A stretch of DNA of 64,000 nucleotides from Lachnospiraceae bacterium (GTDB lineage Bacteria; Bacillota; Clostridia; Lachnospirales; Lachnospiraceae): positions 32,760 to 96,759 of the forward strand of contig JAILQX010000027.1 of NCBI GenBank assembly GCA_024698705.1, written 5' to 3'. Below, piece after piece: positions 53,286 to 62,769 of the stretch. Each line of letters begins with the position of its first letter. Within the stretch, counting starts at the first letter, position 1. The position numbers and the translations under genes are program-made. The notes below the pieces were generated by a model. That model searched no databases. It was not told the DNA's origin and was given only the letters and a program-made list of their open reading frames with translations.

Positions 53286-53564
53286 ATGCGTATTGATTCG
53301 TTCGCTCAGATTACAAGTATGTACAATTTGGGCAAAAACAACAAACAGGTGAAGAATGAATCTTCAAAGAGCTTCTCTGATCAACTGCAGATTTCAAGTG
53401 TTGGCAAGGATATTCAGACGGCAAAGAAAGCAGTAGACGGAGTCCCGGATGTCAGAACGGATATTGTGAAAGATCTTAAAGCAAAGATCGACGAAGGCAC
53501 ATATAACGTTGACAGTGACAGCTTTGCGGAGAAACTTTTCGGAAAGTATAACCGCGCACTCTGA
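53286..53564 (+). CDS. flgM: Anti-sigma-28 factor FlgM
   Basis: 92 residues. MRIDSFAQITSMYN is the N-terminal segment typical of clostridial FlgM, and the C-terminal helices VRTDIVKDLKAKIDEGTYNVDSDSFAEKLF bind and hold sigma-D until the hook is finished. AGGAGG lies 6-7 nt before the ATG. It has a sigma-D promoter, giving feedback, and is closed by a strong terminator. Confidence 0.92.
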   Translation: MRIDSFAQITSMYNLGKNNKQVKNESSKSFSDQLQISSVGKDIQTAKKAVDGVPDVRTDIVKDLKAKIDEGTYNVDSDSFAEKLFGKYNRAL

Positions 53565-53575
53565 TTGGGATATGC

Positions 53576-53605
53576 GGCGGGATGAAAATCCCGCCTTTAT
53601 TTTTT
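53576..53605 (+). terminator. Terminator between flgM and flgN
   Basis: GGCGGGAT-GAAA-ATCCCGCC followed by TTTATTTTTT. A perfect 8-bp stem with a GNRA loop. flgN must be read by read-through or from a promoter not recognised in the short gap. Confidence 0.9.
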
Positions 53606-53660
53606 CCAATTGGGGCAGGGAAAGATTTATTTTCACAGGGAGCACTGAAGGAGGAGACCG

Positions 53661-54179
53661 GTGGCAAGTTTAATGGAGGAACTTATAAGCGTATTACAGC
53701 AGGAGAATGATGAGTACAAAAACCTTCTGGAATTGTCTTTACGCAAAACACCGGTTATCGTAGGTGCCGATCTTGAGGCACTGGCTAAGATCACGGATGA
53801 TGAACAGGTGGTTGTCAGCAGACTTACCCGACTTGACAAAAGAAGGGAAGAATGCATGAAGGATATCGCCACGGTAATTAACAAGGATGTTAAAACACTC
53901 AAACTTGCCGACCTGATTGCAATGCTCGCATCAAGGCCGCAGGAACAGAAAAAACTGGCAAAGATACATGATGAACTCAGTGATACGGTAGCGCAGATGA
54001 AGCGGACCAACGAGCAGAACAAGATGCTTATAGAGAGTTCACTTGAGATGGTACAATTCGATCTCAACGTCTTACAGGCCATGAAAGCAGCTCCCGAGAC
54101 CGCCAATTACACAAGAAACGCTTATAATGCGGGAGATGTGATGGGACAGGAAAGATCGGGATTTGACAGTAAAAGTTAG
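53661..54179 (+). CDS. flgN: FlgN-like flagellar export chaperone
   Basis: 172 residues, nearly all helical (LMEELISVLQQENDEYKNLLELS at the start). FlgN proteins carry the hook-junction proteins FlgK and FlgL, coded next, to the export gate. The GTG at 53661 is chosen because AAGGAGGAG lies 4-5 nt before it; the ATG at 53673 is the alternative. Confidence 0.88.
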   Translation: MASLMEELISVLQQENDEYKNLLELSLRKTPVIVGADLEALAKITDDEQVVVSRLTRLDKRREECMKDIATVINKDVKTLKLADLIAMLASRPQEQKKLAKIHDELSDTVAQMKRTNEQNKMLIESSLEMVQFDLNVLQAMKAAPETANYTRNAYNAGDVMGQERSGFDSKS

Positions 54180-54206
54180 CATCAGCACATTCGTGAGGTG
54201 ACGCTT

Positions 54207-55889
54207 ATGCCATTAATGGGTAGTTTATACATCGGCGTGTCGGGGTTACAGACAAGTCAGAATTCACTTAATACAACAGCACATAACGTATCCAATGCAG
54301 AAAATGTGGGCTATGTACGTCAGCAGATACTGCAGGGAACGTCTACATATAATACGATCCAGTACAACAGGCACGCAGTCAGCGATCAGCAGATCGGACT
54401 GGGTGTTGTCTATGCGAAAACAAGACAGGTCAGGGACGTTTTTCTCGATAATACATACAGAAGAGAGATAGGAAGACAGGGATTCTACGGAGTAAGTGTA
54501 GATGCACTTGAAGAGATAGAATGTCTGCTTGACGAAATGAACGGAGAATCGTTCCAGGAGTCTATCCAGGATCTCTGGGGTTCCGTTCAGGAACTTGCAA
54601 AGGATCCCAGCAGCGCGGTAACTCAGGGATTGTTCGTCGAGCGCTGTTCCGAATTCCTTTCAAGAGGTCAGTCGGTATACGAAGGCCTCGTGGATTATCA
54701 GAAGAGTCTTGATACACAGGTCAAGTCGATAGTGGATAAGATCAATGATCATGCGGAAAGGATCAAATTCCTCAATGACCAGATAAGAAACATAGAATGC
54801 GGCGGCTTCGAGGAAGCCAATGACTTAAGAGATGAAAGAAACCAGTTGCTTGATGAGCTCGGATCATTTGCAAGCATAACATATTCGGAGGATCTGGATT
54901 CAACGGTCTGGGTTCAGCTCGAAGGTGAAGATCTTGTAAGAGGCGAAGTGGCATATAAGATCATAGCAAAGCAGGATCCTGATAAGGGATTGTATGATGT
55001 GTTCTGGGAGAAGAACGCAAGATACGAACTCAACAGTCTCGGAGAGAGAACATATTCGAAGGAAGAGATAGCCAAAGCAAGAGTATTTGATATGGACAGG
55101 CTCATATCTTCCGATCTTAATACAGATATAGGAAAACTTAAATCCACATTACTTGCAAGAGGAGATCATAAAGGTATTTACACCGATCTGGATGCAAGCA
55201 GATATTCCAATTCGGTATCACAGTCGCTCTGCATGAACATCATGGCCGAGTTCGACCAGCTGGTACATAATGTGGCAACAAAGGTCAACGAGATACTTGT
55301 CGATGCAGCAAACAGAGCAACGACGATCAATCCCAGTTCAACATATTTAAGAGATGAGCAGGGAAATCCGATACAGGTATTTCAGAAGAAGGCCGGCGAC
55401 GGATATTATTTTGACACCGTGACCAATTCATATCAGTATATGGCCGAGGATCCGAACATCAACGAGACCTTATATACGACCACAAATATGCAGATCAACA
55501 TGAAGCTACTTCAGCAGCCCACAAAGCTGGGCTTCGTGCTTCCGGACGGAAGCGTGGACTTCACCACGATGGAAGAGATGAAGAAAGCATTTACGGTTGA
55601 GGATACATCGCTCAACATCAACGTAAAGAAGAAGAGCAATTTCGTGGACTATTATTCGGACCTTATAAGTCAGGTTGCCAATTCCGGATCGGTATACAAA
55701 TCGATCCTGGACAGTCAGGAAGCAACGGTCACCGAAACCGATAACGCAAGACAGCAGATAATAGGTGTATCGACGGATGAGGAGATGACATTCATGATCA
55801 AATTCCAGAACGCCTACAATGCTTCATCAAGATATATCAACGTAGTAGATGAGATGCTGGAGCACATAATCAATACCCTCGGATCTTAA
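54207..55889 (+). CDS. flgK: Flagellar hook-junction protein FlgK (first paralogue)
   Basis: 560 residues from the ATG at 54207 (GTGAGGTG 6 nt before). SLYIGVSGLQTSQNSLNTTAHNVSNAENVGYVRQQ is the N-terminal D0 helix of hook/rod proteins. The C-terminal FMIKFQNAYNASSRYINVVDEMLEHII is the matching D0 helix. It joins hook and filament. A second, different flgK follows 22 nt downstream. Confidence 0.92.
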   Translation: MPLMGSLYIGVSGLQTSQNSLNTTAHNVSNAENVGYVRQQILQGTSTYNTIQYNRHAVSDQQIGLGVVYAKTRQVRDVFLDNTYRREIGRQGFYGVSVDALEEIECLLDEMNGESFQESIQDLWGSVQELAKDPSSAVTQGLFVERCSEFLSRGQSVYEGLVDYQKSLDTQVKSIVDKINDHAERIKFLNDQIRNIECGGFEEANDLRDERNQLLDELGSFASITYSEDLDSTVWVQLEGEDLVRGEVAYKIIAKQDPDKGLYDVFWEKNARYELNSLGERTYSKEEIAKARVFDMDRLISSDLNTDIGKLKSTLLARGDHKGIYTDLDASRYSNSVSQSLCMNIMAEFDQLVHNVATKVNEILVDAANRATTINPSSTYLRDEQGNPIQVFQKKAGDGYYFDTVTNSYQYMAEDPNINETLYTTTNMQINMKLLQQPTKLGFVLPDGSVDFTTMEEMKKAFTVEDTSLNINVKKKSNFVDYYSDLISQVANSGSVYKSILDSQEATVTETDNARQQIIGVSTDEEMTFMIKFQNAYNASSRYINVVDEMLEHIINTLGS

Positions 55890-55911
55890 CGGATCGTGAA
55901 AGGAGGAGAAC

Positions 55912-57810
55912 ATGCCTTCACAATTTTTCGGACTTAATATAGCCTATACCGGATTGCTTGGAGCAAATGCCGGACTCAACACCACAGCCAACAATATATC
56001 GAATGCACAGACAGAAGGATTCAGCCGCCAGGAAGTCAATCAGACGGCAGCAGTAGCGCTCAGAACATTTACGACATACGGCTGTGCGGGAGCGGGTGTT
56101 GACGTTCTGTCCATCGAACGTATACATGATGATTTCTATGATCACAAATACTGGAGTAACAACACCAAAGCCGGTGAATTCGGAATGAAGGAATATTATA
56201 TGACTCAGGTCGAGACATATTTCAGAGACGATGACACCATTGAAGGTTTTGCATCCATATTTGCAAAGATGATGAATGCCCTTGCTGAGGTAAAGAAGAA
56301 TCCTGCCAATGAATCCACAAAGATGCAGTTTGTCGGATTCGCGGACAATCTGACACAGTATTTCAACAACATGGCCAATAACATGGAAAACGTGCAGAAG
56401 GATATCAATTCCGAGCTCAAGCAGAAGGTTGACGAGATCAATTCACTTGCAAGTGAGATAGCAACGATCAACAAGCAGATCAATGTTATCGAGCTTTCGG
56501 GTTCAAGAGCCAATGAACTTCGCGACAAGAGAACCCTTCTTGTGGATCAGATGTCGGCGATAGTGGATCTTGATGCAAGAGAATACCCGATAGTGGATTC
56601 CAACAATCCCGAGAGAGAGACAGGCGGACATCAGTTTGTCATAACCATAGCAGGCGGACAGACACTGGTTGATTCAAACGATTACAGGAACTTAACCTGC
56701 ATAGCAAGGACTTCCGATGAGAAGGTCAATCAGTCGGATATAGACGGTCTTTATGATGTGTACTGGGTATCGAATCCGACAACCGGTGCGCTCGGCGACA
56801 AGTTCAACCTCTACAACATACTCCTTGGCGGACAGCTTCAGGGACTCGTAGAGATGAGAGACGGCAACAATGCAGAGAACTTCAGGGGAACCATAGCAAG
56901 CGTCGGTCCGTCATCAGGCGGCAGGCAGACGATCACGATTGACGTTGATGCCGAGTATCTCAAGGATCTCGACAAATGTACATTGCCCGATACCGGCGGT
57001 AAGATAGCCGTTGCCAACAAGGATTTCTATTACGATACCTGGACATACAGCTATGACGGAAGCAAATACACTTATACGTTTGAGATAGACAATGATATGA
57101 GCGGCGATATAATCCCGAACAGCAGAGTCGGAAAAGAAGCCGAGGTGGGACAGCCCATAAACTATCAGGGTGTACCTTATTATCAGCAGCAGCTTAACGA
57201 GTGGACGAGGATATTCTCAAATGCTTTCAATTCCATACTTGAAAGCGGTTACACCGATGAAGGTGAGCCGGGTATCCTTCTTTTCACGGGTGATCTGGCT
57301 ACAGGAACCGGACAGCAGGAATTTGGAGTAAAGTATCATAACGCGACCGGCAAGAATGTACCGGTTACCCTGAGCGATCACGATGACAGCTATTACAGAC
57401 TGACGGCCAAGAACTTCTCGGTATTCCGGAACCTTGTCAACAATTCGGGACTTCTGGCGACCAGATCAGACAAGTCCAGCGGTGTGGATGATTACAGCAT
57501 TATAGGCGACCTGATCACCATGACGACTGATAAGGATATTGCAAGCTACAGAGGAGCGGCAACGGGCGAATTCCTTACATGTGTACTTTCGGACGTCGCA
57601 CTCAACTGTAACAGGGCACAGACTTTCCACGGCAATTACGAAAACATTGGCAAGACCATCGACAACCAGCGTATATCGATCTCCGGTGTCGACACGGACG
57701 ATGAAGCCGTTAACCTTGTCAAATATCAGAATTCATACACACTGGCATCAAAGATGATACAGACACTTACCGAGGTGTATGACAGACTGATACTTCAGAC
57801 GGGAGTATAA
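55912..57810 (+). CDS. flgK: Flagellar hook-junction protein FlgK (second paralogue)
   Basis: 632 residues. FFGLNIAYTGLLGANAGLNTTANNISNAQTEGFSRQE is the D0 helix and NLVKYQNSYTLASKMIQTLTEVYDRL the C-terminal one. It is longer than the first copy and clearly diverged, so the duplication is old. Both copies keep the ends needed for export and assembly. AAAGGAGGAG precedes the ATG. Confidence 0.9.
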   Translation: MPSQFFGLNIAYTGLLGANAGLNTTANNISNAQTEGFSRQEVNQTAAVALRTFTTYGCAGAGVDVLSIERIHDDFYDHKYWSNNTKAGEFGMKEYYMTQVETYFRDDDTIEGFASIFAKMMNALAEVKKNPANESTKMQFVGFADNLTQYFNNMANNMENVQKDINSELKQKVDEINSLASEIATINKQINVIELSGSRANELRDKRTLLVDQMSAIVDLDAREYPIVDSNNPERETGGHQFVITIAGGQTLVDSNDYRNLTCIARTSDEKVNQSDIDGLYDVYWVSNPTTGALGDKFNLYNILLGGQLQGLVEMRDGNNAENFRGTIASVGPSSGGRQTITIDVDAEYLKDLDKCTLPDTGGKIAVANKDFYYDTWTYSYDGSKYTYTFEIDNDMSGDIIPNSRVGKEAEVGQPINYQGVPYYQQQLNEWTRIFSNAFNSILESGYTDEGEPGILLFTGDLATGTGQQEFGVKYHNATGKNVPVTLSDHDDSYYRLTAKNFSVFRNLVNNSGLLATRSDKSSGVDDYSIIGDLITMTTDKDIASYRGAATGEFLTCVLSDVALNCNRAQTFHGNYENIGKTIDNQRISISGVDTDDEAVNLVKYQNSYTLASKMIQTLTEVYDRLILQTGV

Positions 57811-57822
57811 GGCAAAAACCGC

Positions 57823-57850
57823 TAAAGGAAGACAGTCATTTTTCCGATAT
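57823..57850 (+). promoter_or_regulatory. Likely sigma-D promoter of flgL
   Basis: TAAA (57823-57826), 16-nt spacer, TCCGATAT (57843-57850). Spacing is one longer than at flgM and flagellin. It lies 73 nt before flgL. Confidence 0.6.
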
Positions 57851-57922
57851 AATAAGATATAGACAGATGATACACGGACGTACATCGTAAGCTTATTCAG
57901 ACGGATCTGGAAAGGAGTTAAT

Positions 57923-59485
57923 ATGCGAATCACCACCAAGGTCATACAGAACAACACTCTTTCCAACATCAATTCCAATAAGGTATTACAGGACAAACTG
58001 TCCAATCAGATGTCCACACAAAAGAAGATCAACAGGCCTTCGGATGACCCTGTTGTAGCCATAAGAGCATTGAGGTTAAGAACCAATGTCAGCCAGGTAA
58101 CGCAGTATTATGAGAAGAACGTTCCCGATGCGAAGAGCTGGATGCAGATAACCGAGGATGCTCTTACAAGCGTGTCCGAAGTTCTGACGGACATGATCGT
58201 ACAGTGCCAGAAGGGAAGTTCGGAAAAACTTACAAGCAGTGACAGACAGACTATCTTAGATGATATCACGGCACTTAAGGATGAAGTATATGCGACCGGT
58301 AATGCAGATTATGCAGGACGTTGTGTATTCACCGGATATCGTACCGATACAACACTCAAATGCACAAAGGCAGAGACAAAGAAGTATTCGATCACGGAAC
58401 AGCTTGAAAATAATTCGGTTGACAGCATCAAGTATATAGACAGTGCAGGCATATCCAATATTTCGGATGTAAATTTCAATACAGCTCCTTCAAGCAATAT
58501 TCAGGAAGCGGCTGTAAAGGAATACGATGTACACAGGATAAAGCTGGCATATAACAGACTGGATGACGAGACTGATACGATCGCACCCACCATAAAGTCG
58601 GTTGACGGTACGGTTGATGTTACGGCGACGATCGTATCCGAGAATGATATACCGAGTCCGTATATCGCGATCACCGAGGCAGCCAACGCTGACAGCTGTT
58701 TCCTGATAAAGGAAACCGGCGAATTGCTGCTCGGCGACAATTTATATACCAAGATCATGGATCTCAAGGATGATGTCCTTACAACAGGACAGAACGAGGG
58801 TGAGATCAGGATCACTTATGAAAGAAGCGACTGGCTTAAAGATGAGCTGAGACCCGAGCATTATTTTGCCTGTACGGATAAGTCCGATGCTGACAGTGCG
58901 AACTGGATAGTATACAATCCGGCATATCTTACGGATGTGACAAGAGAAAAACAATCCATCGAGTACGATGTGGGTCTCAATCAGTCGATAAAGGTCAATA
59001 CGACGGCGGATGAAGTATTTACACACGCTATAGGAAGAGATGTGGACGATCTTATAGCTGCAATGCGTGAAGAAGCATCCATGGAAGAGAAACTTACACA
59101 GTTAAAAGGTCTTGCAGAGCAGTATGCTTCAGACCCCGTAAATTCCGCAACATTAAAAAATCAGGTGGAAGCTGCAGAAAAAGCATTGACATATATCAGG
59201 GAAAAGAGAGAAAATCTATTTGAGAAGAGTATCACGAAGATGCAGGGACATCTCGATAATGTCAATTACGCAACAACCGGTTGCGGAACAAGACAGAAGA
59301 AACTTGAACTCATTGAAAACAGGCTCATGAGCCAGAAGACCAGCTTCGAGACATTGCAGTCTGACAATGAGAACATCGATCTTACGGACGTGGCTATTCA
59401 GCTGTCAGGTGCGGAACTCACATACAATGCCGCATTGATGGCTACAAGCAAAATACTACAGACGACATTGGTAAGCTACTTATAA
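57923..59485 (+). CDS. flgL: Flagellar hook-filament junction protein FlgL
   Basis: 520 residues, longer than the ~300 of enterobacterial FlgL because of an enlarged middle domain (~150-390). RITTKVIQNNTLSNINSNK and KINRPSDDPVVAIRALRLR at the N-terminus and ALMATSKILQTTLVSYL at the C-terminus are the flagellin-like D0/D1 ends. GAAAGGAG is about 5 nt before the ATG. Confidence 0.92.
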   Translation: MRITTKVIQNNTLSNINSNKVLQDKLSNQMSTQKKINRPSDDPVVAIRALRLRTNVSQVTQYYEKNVPDAKSWMQITEDALTSVSEVLTDMIVQCQKGSSEKLTSSDRQTILDDITALKDEVYATGNADYAGRCVFTGYRTDTTLKCTKAETKKYSITEQLENNSVDSIKYIDSAGISNISDVNFNTAPSSNIQEAAVKEYDVHRIKLAYNRLDDETDTIAPTIKSVDGTVDVTATIVSENDIPSPYIAITEAANADSCFLIKETGELLLGDNLYTKIMDLKDDVLTTGQNEGEIRITYERSDWLKDELRPEHYFACTDKSDADSANWIVYNPAYLTDVTREKQSIEYDVGLNQSIKVNTTADEVFTHAIGRDVDDLIAAMREEASMEEKLTQLKGLAEQYASDPVNSATLKNQVEAAEKALTYIREKRENLFEKSITKMQGHLDNVNYATTGCGTRQKKLELIENRLMSQKTSFETLQSDNENIDLTDVAIQLSGAELTYNAALMATSKILQTTLVSYL

Positions 59486-59502
59486 GAAAGGACATGGGGA
59501 TT

Positions 59503-59961
59503 ATGAAAGTAGAAACAAGGATTTTTGGAACTATAGACATAGATGAGGCGAAGATCATACGCTTTCCTGCAGGAATAGTCGGCTTCCCGGATCTTACGGA
59601 ATTTGCACTCGTCCATGACGAGGAGAAGGGACCCGATGGCGGGATCAGATGGATGCAGTCCATGCAGGAGCCCAATTTTGCGATGCCTGTGATCGATCCT
59701 CTTGCTGTTGTACCGGATTACAATCCTGAGGTGGAAGACGATCTGCTCAAGGACATAGGCAAACTTGACGTTGACAGTACACTTGTACTTGTTACCATCA
59801 CGGTTCCCAGCGAAATTGAAAAGATGAGTGTCAATCTGCAGGCACCTATCGTTATAAATGCAAGTGAATGCAAGGCTTGCCAGATCATAGTTGATTCGGA
59901 CAAGTACCCTGTACGTTTCCCCATATATGATATATTGCAGAAGATGAAGGAGGAGGCGTAG
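59503..59961 (+). CDS. fliW: Flagellar assembly factor FliW
   Basis: 152 residues from the ATG at 59503; an ATG at 59494 is too close to the AAAGGA site. KVETRIFGTIDIDEAKIIRFPAGIVGFPDL is the FliW start. FliW binds flagellin or CsrA; when flagellin is exported, free FliW inhibits CsrA. csrA starts 1 nt after its stop, as in Bacillus subtilis. Confidence 0.95.
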   Translation: MKVETRIFGTIDIDEAKIIRFPAGIVGFPDLTEFALVHDEEKGPDGGIRWMQSMQEPNFAMPVIDPLAVVPDYNPEVEDDLLKDIGKLDVDSTLVLVTITVPSEIEKMSVNLQAPIVINASECKACQIIVDSDKYPVRFPIYDILQKMKEEA

Positions 59962-59962
59962 T

Positions 59963-60184
59963 ATGTTAGCATTATCGAGAAAAAAGAATGAAGCATTGAT
60001 CATCAACAACAACATAGAGATCACGATCCTTGAGATCAAGGGAGATCAGGTAAAGATAGGTGTTACGGCTCCCAAGGAGGTTCCGGTATACCGCAAGGAA
60101 GTATATATTCAGATACAGAAGGAAAATGCCGAGGCGATGAATTCCGACAGTCTGAATGCACTTTCAGAATTTTTCAAAAAATAA
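59963..60184 (+). CDS. csrA: Translational regulator CsrA
   Basis: 73 residues. MLALSRKKNEALIINNNIEITILEIKGDQVKIGVTAPKEVPVYRKEVY shows all the CsrA strands, with the basic residues of the RNA-binding edges and the APKEVPVYR loop. It binds GGA in hairpin loops and blocks ribosome sites; the flagellin leader at 63353-63508 has such sites. AGGAGGAGG lies within the end of fliW. Confidence 0.96.
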   Translation: MLALSRKKNEALIINNNIEITILEIKGDQVKIGVTAPKEVPVYRKEVYIQIQKENAEAMNSDSLNALSEFFKK

Positions 60185-60197
60185 TTTTGTATCAAAA

Positions 60198-60289
60198 GGG
60201 CACATTTAGTTGTGCCCTGTAATTTTCATATCAAAATATTGTATATTCCAAAGAATAATTGTAAGGTTTGTAGAAACTTTACAATTATT
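60198..60289 (+). terminator. Two hairpins between csrA and flaG
   Basis: GGGCACA-TTTAGT-TGTGCCC (60198-60217) and then AATAATTGTAAGGTTT-GTAG-AAACTTTACAATTATT (60254-60289), a 16-bp stem with one G-T pair. No long T tract follows directly, though the sequence is T-rich. They probably limit read-through before the flaG promoter. Nothing else is seen in this 209-bp gap apart from that promoter. Confidence 0.55.
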
Positions 60290-60302
60290 TTACAAATTGG
60301 GG

Positions 60303-60330
60303 TTTATTTTTGTGCATCATTGGCCGATAA
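60303..60330 (+). promoter_or_regulatory. Probable sigma-D promoter of flaG-fliD-fliS-fliT
   Basis: GCCGATAA (60323-60330) is a perfect sigma-28 -10 box; the -35 region at 15-nt spacing is only TTAT. Confidence 0.6.
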
Positions 60331-60393
60331 TAGTGATAAGAACTATCTGTTTATGCTATTTTGGCGCAATTAATACACACGGAGGTGATTTTT

Positions 60394-60831
60394 ATGGTAA
60401 TCGAACCGATCGGAAGTATGACCGCAATGCAAGTACAGTCAACGGTAAAAGTACAACCGACAACAAAACCCGAAGCTGAGAACATGGATGTAATCTCGGC
60501 TGATTCTGCTACGCCTAAGTTGGATAATTCCACATTGGAAGTAGCTAAGACATCCGAAAGCAACACCCGGGATGAGGACAAGAAAGATAGCGAACGAGAG
60601 AATACAAAGGCTGAGAATGAAGCTATTAAGCGTGTCGTTGAGAATATCAACAAGAACATGAACAACGGCGAAGCTGTATTTGGTATTCATGAAGGGACAA
60701 ACAGAGTAACCATCAAGATAGTGGATAAGGACACAAAGGAAGTCATCAAAGAGCTTCCGCCCGAGAAGACACTCGATATGATAGCAAGAGTATGGGAGAT
60801 GGCCGGAATCCTTGTTGATGAGAAACGATAA
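60394..60831 (+). CDS. flaG: FlaG-family flagellar protein
   Basis: 145 residues from the ATG at 60394, 5-6 nt after GGAGGTG. A variable polar N-terminus (to ~75) precedes the FlaG core: AIKRVVENINKNMNNGEAVFGIHEGTNRVTIKIVDKDTKEVIKELPPEKTLDMIARVWEMAGILVDE in broken form. FlaG affects filament length or stability in several bacteria. It starts the fliD operon. Confidence 0.9.
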   Translation: MVIEPIGSMTAMQVQSTVKVQPTTKPEAENMDVISADSATPKLDNSTLEVAKTSESNTRDEDKKDSERENTKAENEAIKRVVENINKNMNNGEAVFGIHEGTNRVTIKIVDKDTKEVIKELPPEKTLDMIARVWEMAGILVDEKR

Positions 60832-60843
60832 GGAGGTACAGGT

Positions 60844-62370
60844 ATGGCTATGAGATTATCCGGACTCATGTCCGGCATGGATACTGAAAGTATCATCAGT
60901 CAGCTTGTGGATGCCAGAAAAGTCAAGGTCGATAAGGCAAAGAAAGCACAGAAGACGGTTAATTACAAGCAGGAAGCATGGAAGAGTCTCAACACTAAGT
61001 TGAAAGGCTTACAGGGCAAGTACCTTAGCAACATGCGATTTACAACAGCATATGCGAAAAAGACTTCAAAGATTTCCGATTCAAGCGTAGCAAGTGTTAT
61101 CACAGGTGAAGGCGCGGTAAAAGGCGTACAGACTCTTGAAGTTGAAAGCCTTGCAAAGACAGCTTATCTTACGGGCGGAGAGCTTGGAGACGGGAAGCAG
61201 GGATATACTGCATTAAGCACGCTTAAGGATCTTGGAGTTGAATTCGATGAGAGCGGAGAAGGCAAGATCAGTATTGCCGATGGCAGTAAAAGCGTTGATA
61301 TAACAGTCAATGAAAATACGACGATCTCCGATGTACTTACACAGTTAAAGGATTTCGGCCTGAATGCAAGTTTCGATGAAAAGAATCAGAGATTCTTTGT
61401 AAGCGCAAAGGAATCAGGTGAAGCCAATGATTTCAGTATAAGTTTTGGCGATACCAATGGCGAAAACGCTCTTAAAGCACTTGGCTTGAGTGTTGATCCT
61501 AACGATACAACAGGAAAAGGCGCAACGAAGGTTGACGGTAAAAATGCAGTCATTTATCTTAATGATGCGAAATTCACCAATTCCAGCAATGTATTTGAGA
61601 TCAATGGTTTGACGATCACAGCTCAGAATCAGACTAAACCCGGAGAAAAGGTAACCATTACTACCCAGGATGATACTGACGGAATATATGATGTGGTTAA
61701 AAACTTCCTCAAAGAATATAACAGCATCGTCAATGAGATGGATAAACTGTACAATGCAGATAAGACTGAAATTGAGCCTCTTACTGATGATGAGAAGTAT
61801 GCCTTAAGTGATAAAGAGGTTGAAGATATAGAAAAGAAACTTGCAGAGAGTGCACTCAGGAGAGATGAGAACATAAGTGAGGTTTCTCAGGGACTTAAGA
61901 GCATAATGTCCGCCGGCATAGAAATTAATGGTAAAACCATGTATCTTAGTGATTTCGGTATCAATACGCTAAGTTATTTTTCGGCACCTGATAATGAGAA
62001 GAATGCTTACCACATTGATGGCGATTCTGATGATGATAGTACATCAGGCAATGAAGATAAGCTTAAGAGTATGATAGCCAACGATCCATCAACCACTATC
62101 AGTTTCTTTACGAAGTTGTCTCAAAATCTGTATGATAAGATGACTGATATGTCAAAATCTGTTGACGGATACAGGAGTTTTGGAAGTTTCTTTGATGACA
62201 AAAAGATCAAGAGTGATTTTACCGAATATAACTCTAAGATAGCAGACCTTGAGAAGAAGCTTAATGATTATGAAGATATGTGGTACAAGAAATTCTCCAA
62301 AATGGAAACCGCAATGGCGAAGATGCAAAGCAATACCAGTGCAATAACTTCAATGTTAGGAGGAAAGTAA
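60844..62370 (+). CDS. fliD: Flagellar cap protein FliD
   Basis: 508 residues. RLSGLMSGMDTESIISQLVDARKVKVDKAKKA is the FliD N-terminal block; the C-terminus ends with helices (SDFTEYNSKIADLEKKLNDYEDMWYKKFSKMETAMAKM). It caps the filament and helps flagellin fold. TAAGGAGG is 6 nt before the ATG. Confidence 0.95.
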   Translation: MAMRLSGLMSGMDTESIISQLVDARKVKVDKAKKAQKTVNYKQEAWKSLNTKLKGLQGKYLSNMRFTTAYAKKTSKISDSSVASVITGEGAVKGVQTLEVESLAKTAYLTGGELGDGKQGYTALSTLKDLGVEFDESGEGKISIADGSKSVDITVNENTTISDVLTQLKDFGLNASFDEKNQRFFVSAKESGEANDFSISFGDTNGENALKALGLSVDPNDTTGKGATKVDGKNAVIYLNDAKFTNSSNVFEINGLTITAQNQTKPGEKVTITTQDDTDGIYDVVKNFLKEYNSIVNEMDKLYNADKTEIEPLTDDEKYALSDKEVEDIEKKLAESALRRDENISEVSQGLKSIMSAGIEINGKTMYLSDFGINTLSYFSAPDNEKNAYHIDGDSDDDSTSGNEDKLKSMIANDPSTTISFFTKLSQNLYDKMTDMSKSVDGYRSFGSFFDDKKIKSDFTEYNSKIADLEKKLNDYEDMWYKKFSKMETAMAKMQSNTSAITSMLGGK

Positions 62371-62373
62371 TAT

Positions 62374-62769
62374 ATGGCTCTGCCAAATGCATACTCACAG
62401 TATAATAACAACAAGGTAATGACCGCATCACCGGCGGAGCTTACTTTAATGCTTTATGAAGGCGCAATTAAATTCTGCAATATAGCGGAAAGCGCAATTG
62501 ATAACAACGACATACCGAAGGCTCATACCAATATAATCAAAGTTCAGAGGATCATCGATTATCTCAGACAGACACTGGATATGAAGTATGCGGTGGCCCA
62601 GGATTTTGAGAACATATATGCTTATCTTTCGCAGAGACTGGTAGAAGCAAACATGAGGAAGGATAAGGAAATATTGACAGAGGTAAACGGACACCTTCAT
62701 TCCGTAAGGGATAACTGGAAGGAAGTCATGAAGATTAATAAAGAAAAAGGAACAGCAGATGGAGAATAG
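62374..62769 (+). CDS. fliS: Flagellin export chaperone FliS
   Basis: 131 residues. NAYSQYNNNKVMTASPAELTLMLYEGAIKF is the FliS signature. It holds flagellin unfolded in the cytoplasm. The ribosome site GGAGG is inside the end of fliD, and its own end overlaps the next gene by 11 nt. Confidence 0.95.
   Translation: MALPNAYSQYNNNKVMTASPAELTLMLYEGAIKFCNIAESAIDNNDIPKAHTNIIKVQRIIDYLRQTLDMKYAVAQDFENIYAYLSQRLVEANMRKDKEILTEVNGHLHSVRDNWKEVMKINKEKGTADGE

Noticed and set aside
60210..60479. Plus-strand frame of 89 residues between csrA and flaG
   Set aside because: It crosses the hairpins and promoter and overlaps flaG in another frame; no ribosome site.
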